DNA of 21,921 nt from DATNBT01 sp964579765 (lineage in GTDB: Bacteria > Acidobacteriota > Vicinamibacteria > Vicinamibacterales > CAVVIG01), in contig CAZOIK010000006.1 in NCBI GenBank assembly GCA_964579765.1, positions 1 to 21,921 of the forward strand. The letters are read 5' to 3'. The notes below the pieces were generated by a model. That model saw only the letters and a list, made by a program, of their open reading frames with translations, was not told where the DNA came from and did not search any database. Made by a program: the position numbers and the translations under genes. Shown here piece after piece: positions 14,741 through 21,436 of the stretch; positions within the stretch are counted from its first letter, which is position 1, and every line of letters starts with the position of its first letter.

Positions 14741-15097
14741 CTAGTCCTTCGCGTGCGACGCTTCGGCCTCCTGCACGGGTGGCTGGCCCTGCAGCCCGCC
14801 GATGGCGGCTTTCGAGACGTCGATGCGCACCTTGTCCGCAATCTGCAGCTGCACGACCTCGCCGGCGAGCTTCGTCACCTGTCCGTGGATCCCGCCCGTC
14901 GTGATGACCTTGTCGCCGACCTTCAGGCTCTCGAGAAACTGCTGCACCTTCTGCTGCTTCTTGCGCATCGGGAGCAGGATGATGAAGTAGAAAATGCCGA
15001 GCACCAGCACGAACGGAACGAGCTGGAGCCAGGGACTGCCACCGGTGTCCGGCGCGGCGCCCATCGCGAAGAACCCGCTAACGTTGAAGGAATTCAT
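14741..15097 (-). CDS. yajC: Preprotein translocase subunit YajC
   Basis: YajC is a small membrane protein of the SecDF-YajC complex. The 118-residue product has a single hydrophobic helix at about 24-43 (LQLVPFVLVLGIFYFIILLP), the basic MRKKQQKVQQF segment right after it, and the conserved cytoplasmic LKVGDKVITTGGIHGQV (58-74). The gene sits in the widely conserved tgt-yajC-secD-secF order. Its start overlaps the 3' end of tgt by 20 bp, which implies translational coupling. Confidence 0.95.
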   Translation of the reverse strand: MNSFNVSGFFAMGAAPDTGGSPWLQLVPFVLVLGIFYFIILLPMRKKQQKVQQFLESLKVGDKVITTGGIHGQVTKLAGEVVQLQIADKVRIDVSKAAIGGLQGQPPVQEAEASHAKD

Positions 15098-16211
15098 ACC
15101 TGAAAGTTTCGAACCGCCCGAACCTTAGACTCTCTCTAATCCGACCAAGGGTGTCAAGGTAAAAGTGCAGGTTATGCAACGTGTTAAGGGTGGCCGCGTT
15201 GATCTCGTTGGTCGCGTACAGGTGCCGCAGATACGCCCGCGAGAACGTTCGGCACGTATAGCACCCACACGTCTCGTCCACGGGCCGATCGTCTTCCGCA
15301 TACTGCGCGTTCTTAATATTGATCCGGCCGCGGCTCGTGAAGAGCTGACCGTTGCGCGCGTTCCGCGTCGGCAGCACGCAGTCGAACATGTCCACGCCAC
15401 GGGCCACCGCTTCGACGATGTCCTCGGGCGTGCCGACGCCCATCAAATACCGGGGGCGATCGGCGGGGAGCCACGGCGTCGTGCGTGAGACGACGTCGTA
15501 CATGACTTCCGGCGGCTCGCCGACGCTCAAGCCGCCGATGGCGTACGCCTCGAATCCGATCTCGACCGTCTGCCGTGCGCTCGCCTCGCGCAGCTCCGGA
15601 TGCACGCCGCCCTGCACGATGCCGAACTGCGCCTGACCGGGATTGGTCACATGGACACCGGGGACCAGGCCCTCGCGCAGCGCGAGAAAGCGATCACGGG
15701 CGCGGCAAGCCCACCGCAACGTCCGCTCCATCGACGCGCGCACGGCGCGATCGTCTGCGGGCAGCGCCAGACACTCGTCGAGCACCATGCTGACGTCCGA
15801 GCCGAGCTGCGCCTGGATGTCGGCCGCTTTTTCGGGCGTGAGCAGATGTTCCGATCCATCGAGATGCGATCGAAACCGCGCGCCTTCTTCGGTGATGGTC
15901 CGGCGCTCGGACAGGCTGAACACCTGATAGCCGCCGCTGTCGGTCAACATCGGCCTGCTCCAGCCGATGAAGCGATGCAGGCCGCCGCGGCGCGCGATCA
16001 GATCGTCGCCCGGCCGCAAGTACAAATGGTAGGTGTTGCTCAGCAGGATTTGCGCACCCGAGGACTCGAGATCGCGGTGCGTGACGCCCTTGACCGCGCC
16101 CTGCGTGCCAACCGGCATGAACGCGGGCGTCTCGACTTCGCCGTGCGGCGTGGACAGCACGCCGGCGCGCGCGCGTCCCTCGGCGTGCGTGACGCGGAAA
16201 GCAAACGACAC
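15078..16211 (-). CDS. tgt: tRNA-guanine transglycosylase (Tgt)
   Basis: Exchanges guanine-34 of GUN-anticodon tRNAs for preQ1 in queuosine synthesis. The 377-residue TIM-barrel enzyme shows TPHGEVETPAFMPVGTQG (21-38), LSNTYHL (57-63), the catalytic-site DSGGYQVFSL (91-100, D91), D145 in MVLDEC, GIVQGG (197-202), GGLSVGE (226-232) and the nucleophile region DMFDCVLPTRNAR (D277). The zinc site CxCx2Cx25H is complete: C315, C317, C320, H346. The start is taken as a GTG at 16211, matching family N-termini; it lies only 17 bp from the divergent ddl start and has no Shine-Dalgarno, suggesting a leaderless or nearly leaderless mRNA. Leads into yajC-secD-secF. Confidence 0.97.
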   Translation of the reverse strand: MSFAFRVTHAEGRARAGVLSTPHGEVETPAFMPVGTQGAVKGVTHRDLESSGAQILLSNTYHLYLRPGDDLIARRGGLHRFIGWSRPMLTDSGGYQVFSLSERRTITEEGARFRSHLDGSEHLLTPEKAADIQAQLGSDVSMVLDECLALPADDRAVRASMERTLRWACRARDRFLALREGLVPGVHVTNPGQAQFGIVQGGVHPELREASARQTVEIGFEAYAIGGLSVGEPPEVMYDVVSRTTPWLPADRPRYLMGVGTPEDIVEAVARGVDMFDCVLPTRNARNGQLFTSRGRINIKNAQYAEDDRPVDETCGCYTCRTFSRAYLRHLYATNEINAATLNTLHNLHFYLDTLGRIRESLRFGRFETFRYEFLQR

Positions 16212-16228
16212 GTGCTAAGTTTAGTCGA
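16212..16228. promoter_or_regulatory. Putative bidirectional tgt/ddl promoter
   Basis: The 17 bp between the two GTG start codons contain CTAAGTTTAG (16215-16224), an imperfect palindrome. On the - strand TAAACT (16223-16218) lies 6 bp before the tgt GTG. On the + strand TAAGTT (16216-16221) lies 7 bp before the ddl GTG. These are the spacings expected between a -10 element and a transcription start at the start codon. The matches to TATAAT are partial (4/6 and 3/6), so the call rests on geometry as much as sequence. Confidence 0.4.
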
Positions 16229-17356
16229 GTGAAAAAGCTGCGCGTCGGCGTCATTTACGGCGGGCGATCCGGCGAGCACGAAGTCTCGCTCGCTTCGGCA
16301 GCCGCTGTTTTCCAGAACCTCGACCCCGAACGGTACCTGCCGGTTGCGATCTTCATCGACAAGGACGGACGATGGGCGTTGCCGGCGCGGCCGCCCTCGA
16401 TCTCCGTGGCCGCCGACGTGATCAACGCCGGCCGGAAGGAGCTGACCGAGCCGTCGCGCGAGGCGCATCTGGTCGCCCATCCTGGCGGCGACACGCTCCT
16501 CACGATCGATCGCGAGCACGGCTCGCTCGTTGACGGACTGGGACTCGACGTCGTGTTTCCGGTGCTCCACGGTCCGTACGGCGAGGACGGATCGGTGCAA
16601 GGTCTGCTCGAACTCGCGAACGTGCCGTACGTCGGCGCAGGCGTGCTCGCCTCGGCGGTCGGCATGGACAAGGCCGCGATGAAGATGATCTTCGTCGCCA
16701 ACGGTCTGCCGGTCTGCGATTACCAGACGTTTCTCGTCAGCGACTGGCGCCGTGGCGAACGCGACCTCATGCACGCGATCGCGGGCAAGCTGGGCTTTCC
16801 GGTCTTCGTCAAACCCGCAAACCTCGGGTCGAGCGTCGGCATTTCGAAGGCGCGGCACGCGACAGAACTGCGCGCGGCCGTCGAGCTCGCGGCCCAGTTC
16901 GATCGCAAGATCGTCGTCGAAGCGGCGGTGCCGAATGCTCGTGAGATCGAATGCTCCGTCCTCGGCAACGACGATCCCGACGCGTCAGTGCCGGGAGAGG
17001 TCGTCCCCTCGCGCGAGTTCTACGACTATGAGGCCAAGTATCTCGACGACGGCTCCAAGCTGCTGATTCCGGCGCCTTTGACCGACGCGCAGGCCGCCGA
17101 CGTCCGCCGCCTCGCGATCGCCGCCTTCAAGGCGATCGACTGCGCCGGCATGGCCCGCGTTGACTTTCTGCTCGCGAGCGAACACGGCACTCTTTATGTA
17201 AACGAAGTGAACACCATCCCGGGGTTCACGACGATCGGGATGTATTCGAAGATGTGGGCCGCGAGCGGACTGGCGTTTCCGGCGCTCCTCGATCGATTGA
17301 TTGCGCTTGCGCTCGAACGACATGCCGAAAAGCAGCAGCGGCGCACGAGCATGTAG
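16229..17356 (+). CDS. ddl: D-alanine-D-alanine ligase (Ddl)
   Basis: Joins two D-alanines, with ATP, to make the dipeptide of the peptidoglycan precursor. The 375-residue ATP-grasp protein shows GGRSGEHEVS (11-20), HGPYGEDGSVQGLLE (114-128), the ATP-binding VFVKPANLGSSVGISK (192-207, K195, S201), the EIECSVLGN segment, FYDYEAKY (264-271) and the metal ligands D312, E326 and N328 (in NEVNTIPGFT). Y271 is the tyrosine linked with D-Ala rather than D-lactate specificity, so ordinary D-Ala-D-Ala synthesis is expected. The start is a GTG at 16229; the protein begins MKKLRVGVIYGG, as in relatives. It has no Shine-Dalgarno and diverges from tgt with a 17-bp gap. Confidence 0.97.
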   Translation: MKKLRVGVIYGGRSGEHEVSLASAAAVFQNLDPERYLPVAIFIDKDGRWALPARPPSISVAADVINAGRKELTEPSREAHLVAHPGGDTLLTIDREHGSLVDGLGLDVVFPVLHGPYGEDGSVQGLLELANVPYVGAGVLASAVGMDKAAMKMIFVANGLPVCDYQTFLVSDWRRGERDLMHAIAGKLGFPVFVKPANLGSSVGISKARHATELRAAVELAAQFDRKIVVEAAVPNAREIECSVLGNDDPDASVPGEVVPSREFYDYEAKYLDDGSKLLIPAPLTDAQAADVRRLAIAAFKAIDCAGMARVDFLLASEHGTLYVNEVNTIPGFTTIGMYSKMWAASGLAFPALLDRLIALALERHAEKQQRRTSM

Positions 17357-18299
17357 CACCGGCCCCGCCCCTCGTGGCGCGTGGGTCACGCGCCTGTTGT
17401 GCGTTGCGACGCTCACGCTCGCGGCCGCGCCGTGCGACGCCGCCCTGACCGGCGCCGGGAGCGTCGCTACTGCCTACAGTTTTATTCTCGCCGCGCAGTT
17501 CGAGCGCGCCGACGCCAACCTCGCCCGGACCTGCCCGCCCGCGCCGGTCGAGGCCTGTCGGGTGCTCGAGGCCGTGTCGCTCTGGTGGCGGATTCAAATC
17601 GATCCCACCAACAGGACGCGGGATCAGCGCTTCAACCAGCGCGCCGCCGCGGCCATCGCGTCCACCGCGGCATGGACGAAGCGCGAACCGGGCCGCGCGG
17701 AGGCGTGGTTCTACTACGCGGCGTCATACGCACCGCTCGTGCAGTGGCAGATCCTGCGAGGCGAACGCATTGCGGCCGCTCGCAATGGCAACCGGATCCG
17801 CGAAGCGCTGGAACAGACGCTGCGGCTGGATCCGGCGCTCGCCGACGCACACTTCGGCATCGGACTGTACGAGTACTACGCGGACGTCGCGTCACCCGCG
17901 GCGAAGGTGTTTCGTTGGCTGCTGATGCTGCCTGGCGGCGACCGCGTGAAGGGGCTGAAGGCGATTCACGAGACGGAAATGAGCGGTGCGCTGCTGCGCG
18001 ACGAAGCGGAGTTTCAGCTGTATCAGATCGACATCTGGTACGAACACAAGCCCGGCGAAGCGCTCGCCGTGCTGAAATCGCTCGACGAGCACTATCCGTT
18101 CAATCCGCTGTTCCTGCAGCGCATGGCCGAACTGTATGACACGTATCTCCACGACGCGCGCGCGAGCGCGGCGGCGTGGCAGCAGCTTGCTGATCGCGCG
18201 CATCACGATCGTGTGTACGATGCGCCACGCATCGCGATGCTGGCCGACCGCAAGCGCCGGGAGATCGTCGCGCGCAATCCGAAGATTTTTGACTTTTGA
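17322..18299 (+). CDS. Exported tetratricopeptide-like repeat protein, function unknown
   Basis: About 325 residues if started at the ATG at 17322, which overlaps ddl by 35 bp; an in-frame ATG at 17301 is an alternative. After a long polar, basic N-region comes a hydrophobic run and a signal-peptidase-like site (LLCVATLTLAAAPCDA, about 24-40), so the mature part is probably periplasmic. The body is helical with TPR-like pairs: ATAYSFILAAQFERADANLA, AWFYYAASYAPLVQWQI, LDPALADAHFGIGLYEYYAD and YPFNPLFLQRMAELYDTYL. I recognise no catalytic motif. The stop lies 13 bp before a strong promoter of the next unit. It may be co-transcribed with ddl; a role in the envelope is only a guess from location. 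Confidence 0.75.
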   Translation: MPKSSSGARACSTGPAPRGAWVTRLLCVATLTLAAAPCDAALTGAGSVATAYSFILAAQFERADANLARTCPPAPVEACRVLEAVSLWWRIQIDPTNRTRDQRFNQRAAAAIASTAAWTKREPGRAEAWFYYAASYAPLVQWQILRGERIAAARNGNRIREALEQTLRLDPALADAHFGIGLYEYYADVASPAAKVFRWLLMLPGGDRVKGLKAIHETEMSGALLRDEAEFQLYQIDIWYEHKPGEALAVLKSLDEHYPFNPLFLQRMAELYDTYLHDARASAAAWQQLADRAHHDRVYDAPRIAMLADRKRREIVARNPKIFDF

Positions 18300-18312
18300 T
18301 CGCACTTTGTGC

Positions 18313-18340
18313 TTGACATCGAAAATTCGGTGTCCATAAT
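18313..18340 (+). promoter_or_regulatory. Strong sigma70-type promoter of a small transcription unit
   Basis: A perfect TTGACA (18313-18318), a 16-bp spacer and CATAAT (18335-18340, 5 of 6 to consensus). Transcription should begin near 18347. The promoter lies just after the TPR gene stop in locally AT-richer DNA and points at the small structured unit ending at the 18585 terminator. Confidence 0.75.
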
Positions 18341-18346
18341 CTACAT

Positions 18347-18486
18347 TTGGTATGAGGATGGCTTGCTGAAGCTATTCCTTGTGACCTGTGTACGGCGCGC
18401 GCGGGTGTTCGAGTGAGCGTGCCAGGCGGCAGCCACTGCGGTGCAGGTCGCGCGTGAAACCCACATGAAGGGGGGGATAGGACACA
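18347..18486 (+). ncRNA. Structured RNA leader, or part of a small RNA gene
   Basis: About 140 nt between the predicted transcription start and a 16-codon ORF, unusually long for this compact region. Hand folding gives a hairpin at 18356-18378 (GGA...TCC outside, TGGCTT/AAGCTA inside, loop GCTG). A domain is closed by GTGACCTG (18381-18388) with CAGGTCGC (18444-18451), 8 bp with one G-U. Inside it GGCGCGC (18394-18400) pairs with GCGTGCC (18417-18423), 7 bp with one G-U, and a weak GCAG/CTGC stem lies at 18429-18439. The fold is not energy-calculated. It does not match tmRNA, RNase P, SRP RNA or a tRNA as far as I can recognise. The whole transcript to the terminator would be about 240 nt. 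Confidence 0.5.
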
Positions 18487-18537
18487 ATGGCGAAGAAAGC
18501 CAAGGGCGGGAAGAAGAAGGCCGGCAAGAAGCGCTAA
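18487..18537 (+). CDS. 16-residue lysine-rich micropeptide
   Basis: A short ORF, ATG at 18487 to TAA at 18537, encodes MAKKAKGGKKKAGKKR: eight lysines and one arginine in 16 residues, otherwise Ala and Gly. A purine-rich GAAGGGGGGG (about 18468-18476) lies about 10 bp upstream and can serve as a ribosome binding site. It is the only obvious ORF between a strong promoter and a strong terminator, so it is more than a chance start-stop pair. The composition resembles lysine-rich tails of histone-H1-like or ribosome-bound proteins and suggests nucleic-acid binding, but that is inference. It could also be incidental to a small RNA gene. Confidence 0.55.
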   Translation: MAKKAKGGKKKAGKKR

Positions 18538-18555
18538 GCCAGCCTCGCCCGCAAT

Positions 18556-18585
18556 AAAAGAGGGGGCCACCGTGGCCCCCTTTTT
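18556..18585. terminator. Bidirectional rho-independent terminator
   Basis: GGGGGCCAC (18562-18570) and GTGGCCCCC (18572-18580) are perfect inverted copies around one base, flanked by AAAAGA on the left and TTTTT on the right. It ends the small + strand unit 25 bp after its ORF. Because of the A-rich left flank it can also end the - strand HEAT-cyclophilin transcript, whose stop codon is at 18637. Confidence 0.9.
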
Positions 18586-18594
18586 AGTCTTCAG

Positions 18595-18626
18595 TCGCCA
18601 GTCTCGAGTCTCGAATCGCCAGTCTC
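18595..18626. repeat. Short AGTC-rich direct repeat
   Basis: TCGCCAGTCTC occurs at 18595-18605 and 18616-18626, in a stretch rich in AGTC words (18586-18627). It lies between the terminator and the convergent HEAT-cyclophilin stop. Its wording resembles the GTCR repeat at 11263-11298. Confidence 0.6.
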
Positions 18627-18636
18627 CAGGCGCGGT

Positions 18637-20739
18637 TCACTCCCCGATCATCTGCTGCCCGTCCCAGACGCGCACCCGCTTTATCACGTCGTTCTGCTGG
18701 ATTCGATCGACCACGTCCATGCCGGCCGTCACTCGGCCGAAGACGGTGTACTTCCCGTCGAGATGCGGCTGCGGCGAGTGTGTGATGAAGAACTGGCTGC
18801 CCGCGGTGTCCGGCCAGTCGAGCGCCATGCCGACCGTGCCGCGCAGGAACGGTCGCTCGTTGATCTCGTCGCGGACCGAGTAGCCGGGCCCGCCTTCGCC
18901 GTCACCGCGCGGGTCGCCGCCCTGGATCACGAAATCCGGCACGACGCGGTGGAACAACAGCCCGTTGAAGAACGACTTCTTCGCCAGGGCGACGAAGTTG
19001 TTCACCGTGAGCGGCGCGTCGAGCACGGCCAGCTCGATCTGAATCGTCCCGCGATCGGTGTCGATGAACGCCTCGGTCGAGACTTTCGGATCGATGAGCG
19101 ACGGGTCGTCATAGGCCTCGTCCGCCAGACGCGTCGGCGCCGGACGGATTCTCGCCGCGGCGTCGGCCGACGGATCGGCCTGGCGCAACAGCGCCGCCGC
19201 GCGCACCCGCACGGCCCAGTCCTTGTCGGAGAGCGCGATGTCGAGCAGCGATCGCGAGACGGACGGGCCGTATTTCGAGAACGCGTCGATGACCGCGGCC
19301 CGCGCCACGTACGTCGCGTCGTGCAGCGCGAACTGATAGGCCGCAGGGAGCGCCTGCGCGCCGGCGGGCAGCCGCAGGTCGCCGATGCCGGCGGCGGCAG
19401 CGGCGCGAACGACCGGGTCGTCGGACTTGAGCTGGTCAAGCAGGATCTCGCCGACATTCGGCGCGTTCAGCTTCACGAGCGACGTCAGCACGGCCGCCAC
19501 CACGCGCTTGTCCTTGTCGTCGAGCATCGTGACGAGGCGCGGCAGCGCGTTCTGACGCTTGAGCGTCCCGAGCAGCTGCGCGAGCGACACGCGGACGTGC
19601 CAGTCGGGGTCGGGATCGAGCGTTGAGAGGATCGTCACGAACTCGTCGGGGTCCGCCGTGGACGCCGACTTCAGCGCGGCGGCACGGATCAGCGGATCCC
19701 GGTCTTCCAGCATGTCGATCAGCGTGTCGGTGACGATCGCGGTATGAAAGCCGCCAAGCGCCGCGACTACTTCCGGGCGCGCCTGCAGCGGCAGCGCGCG
19801 CGACGACAGCAGCGCAAGCAGCGGCGTCGCCGCCGCGGGATCGCCGATGCGGCCAAGCGCGCGGATCGCCTCGATCTGGACGGCCGTCTCCGGCGAGCTG
19901 ACGAGCGGCAACAGCACCGGCACGGCGGTGCGATCCTTCAGCACGCCGAGGCCTTTTACCGCAAACGCCTGCGTGTACGGATCCGGATCCTTCGTCAGCG
20001 CGCGCAGCGCGCCCGCCGCGCGCGGATCTGCGATGCGCTCGAGGGCGAACGCCACCGGCCACCACGTCGTGCGGGGCGTGCCCGACGGATCGAGCACGGC
20101 CGCAGCGAGCTGGTCGTATGCGTTCACTCGGGTCAGCGCCACGACGCCGAGCTTGAACGCGCCGGCGGGCGTATCTCGACGCGCCTCGTCGGCGGCGGGC
20201 GGCGGCTGCGCCAGCGCGCCCGACTGGACGACGGCGGACACCATTTTTCCGATCGCGTCGGCGGCGGAGCGGTCGCCGATGAGGCCGAGCGCCTCGGCGG
20301 CGCTGCCCTGCACCAGTGGCGACGGATCGGCCAGCGCCCCGACCAGCGGGTCGTGTGCGCGCCTGTCGCCAATCAACCCGAGCGCGAACGCCGCCATCTG
20401 CCTCACCTCGGGGTCGCTGTCTTTCATCAATTCGATGAGTGGCGGTACACCCTCCGCGAGGCCGACGCGTCCGACCGCAAGCGCCGCTCGGCGGCGAATG
20501 CGCGCTTCGCCGTCGGTCAACATCTGCAGCAGGTTCGCCGACGGCGACGACGGATCCACGAGCGTGCGCGTGTCCTCGAGCCGGAGAATCGCCGACATCT
20601 TCTGCTCGAACGGCGAGCGCGCCGGGGCGGCGGCAGGCGGAGGCGCGGGCGGCGCGCTGGCGCACGCCGACGTCAAACCGAGGCCGAGCGCGATGAACGG
20701 GGCCGCGAAAAGACGACGCCGCGCGGACGCGGAGGGCAC
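18637..20739 (-). CDS. Lipoprotein with HEAT repeats fused to a C-terminal cyclophilin-type peptidyl-prolyl isomerase
   Basis: A 700-residue protein. The GTG start at 20739 gives a lipoprotein signal (MPSASARRRLFAAPFIALGLG, then LTSAC with lipid-attachment Cys C26) and a Pro/Ala linker (29-42). Residues about 75-520 are HEAT-like repeats with recurring units such as LIELMKDSDPEVRQMAAFALGLIGD and DPLIRAAALKSA. Residues about 557-695 are a cyclophilin domain: FHRVVPDFVIQGGDPRGDG (596-614, catalytic R598), GMALDWPDTAGSQFFIT (637-653), PHLDGKYTVFGRV (658-670). The CypA tryptophan before LDGK is His here, as in many bacterial relatives. Expected role: envelope-attached folding factor with a protein-binding scaffold. 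It diverges from the kinase gene with a 27-bp gap and no Shine-Dalgarno. Confidence 0.93.
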   Translation of the reverse strand: MPSASARRRLFAAPFIALGLGLTSACASAPPAPPPAAAPARSPFEQKMSAILRLEDTRTLVDPSSPSANLLQMLTDGEARIRRRAALAVGRVGLAEGVPPLIELMKDSDPEVRQMAAFALGLIGDRRAHDPLVGALADPSPLVQGSAAEALGLIGDRSAADAIGKMVSAVVQSGALAQPPPAADEARRDTPAGAFKLGVVALTRVNAYDQLAAAVLDPSGTPRTTWWPVAFALERIADPRAAGALRALTKDPDPYTQAFAVKGLGVLKDRTAVPVLLPLVSSPETAVQIEAIRALGRIGDPAAATPLLALLSSRALPLQARPEVVAALGGFHTAIVTDTLIDMLEDRDPLIRAAALKSASTADPDEFVTILSTLDPDPDWHVRVSLAQLLGTLKRQNALPRLVTMLDDKDKRVVAAVLTSLVKLNAPNVGEILLDQLKSDDPVVRAAAAAGIGDLRLPAGAQALPAAYQFALHDATYVARAAVIDAFSKYGPSVSRSLLDIALSDKDWAVRVRAAALLRQADPSADAAARIRPAPTRLADEAYDDPSLIDPKVSTEAFIDTDRGTIQIELAVLDAPLTVNNFVALAKKSFFNGLLFHRVVPDFVIQGGDPRGDGEGGPGYSVRDEINERPFLRGTVGMALDWPDTAGSQFFITHSPQPHLDGKYTVFGRVTAGMDVVDRIQQNDVIKRVRVWDGQQMIGE

Positions 20740-20766
20740 GAGCGCGATGATATCATCGGCTCCGCC
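20740..20766. promoter_or_regulatory. Putative bidirectional promoter with a 14-bp perfect palindrome
   Basis: The 27 bp between the divergent starts contain CGATGATATCATCG (20745-20758), a perfect palindrome. It holds TATCAT on each strand: 20751-20756 (+) and 20752-20747 (-), each 5 of 6 to the -10 consensus. The - strand copy is 7 bp from the GTG of the lipoprotein gene; the + strand copy is 10 bp from the TTG of the kinase. No Shine-Dalgarno is seen for either gene. It could alternatively be a repressor site. Confidence 0.5.
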
Positions 20767-21408
20767 TTGCAGTTCCGCCACATCGCGATCGAAGGACCGA
20801 TCGGCGCGGGCAAGACGACGCTGACCGAACGGCTCGGCACGCGTCTCGACGCCACGGTCGTCCTGGAGGAGACCGAGAATCCGTTTCTCGCCGATTTCTA
20901 CGCCGACCGTCCGGGCGCCGCGCTGCAGGCGCAGCTCTTTTATCTGCTCAACCGCCACCGGCAGCAGGTGTCGCTGCGTCAGACGGATCTCTTCAGCCAG
21001 ATCACCGTCTGCGACTACCTGTTCGACAAGGACAAGATCTTCGCGTATCTGAACCTCGACGACAACGAGCTGTTCATCTATCAGCGTCTGTACGACCTGC
21101 TCGCCGGCGACGTGCCGTCGCCGGACCTCGTCGTGTATCTGCAGGCGCCGACCGACGTGCTGCTGCGCCGCGTCCACAGCAAACGCGCGGACGCCGAAGC
21201 CGTCGCGCTCCAGCCCGACGATGAATACCTTCGGGAGTTGAACGAGGCGTACCATCATTTCTTTTTTCACTACAACGCGACACCGCTGCTCGTCGTCGAG
21301 ACGTCGCAGTTCGACTCCGAGGCGAGCGACGAGACGCTCGACGATCTGATCAAGCAGATCGGCGCGATGGGATCGGGCACCCGCTACTACGTTCCCCGCA
21401 CCCGCTAG
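20767..21408 (+). CDS. Deoxynucleoside kinase family protein (dAK/dGK-like)
   Basis: Phosphorylates deoxynucleosides, using ATP, in the nucleotide salvage pathway. The 213-residue protein starts with the P-loop FRHIAIEGPIGAGKTTL (3-19, K16). The pattern of bacterial deoxyadenosine/deoxyguanosine kinases follows: VLEETENPFLADFYAD (32-47, catalytic-base Glu), QLFYLLNRHRQQ (56-67), ITVCDYLFDKDKIFA (79-93, D83 in place of the DRS motif), then PDLVVYLQAP, the LID-region LRRVHSKRADAE and a conserved YHHFFFHY. Which base is preferred cannot be read from sequence. The start is taken as TTG at 20767, since homology begins directly there and no in-frame ATG lies nearby; relatives begin only a few residues before the P-loop. 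accD follows after 28 bp. Confidence 0.88.
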   Translation: MQFRHIAIEGPIGAGKTTLTERLGTRLDATVVLEETENPFLADFYADRPGAALQAQLFYLLNRHRQQVSLRQTDLFSQITVCDYLFDKDKIFAYLNLDDNELFIYQRLYDLLAGDVPSPDLVVYLQAPTDVLLRRVHSKRADAEAVALQPDDEYLRELNEAYHHFFFHYNATPLLVVETSQFDSEASDETLDDLIKQIGAMGSGTRYYVPRTR

Positions 21409-21436
21409 CTGGTCCTTGGTGGTAAGCTGAACGCCG

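Noticed and set aside
18401..18423. TTCGAG segment considered as a tRNA T-loop
   Set aside because: The flanking bases do not form the 5-bp T-stem and no acceptor or anticodon arm surrounds it.
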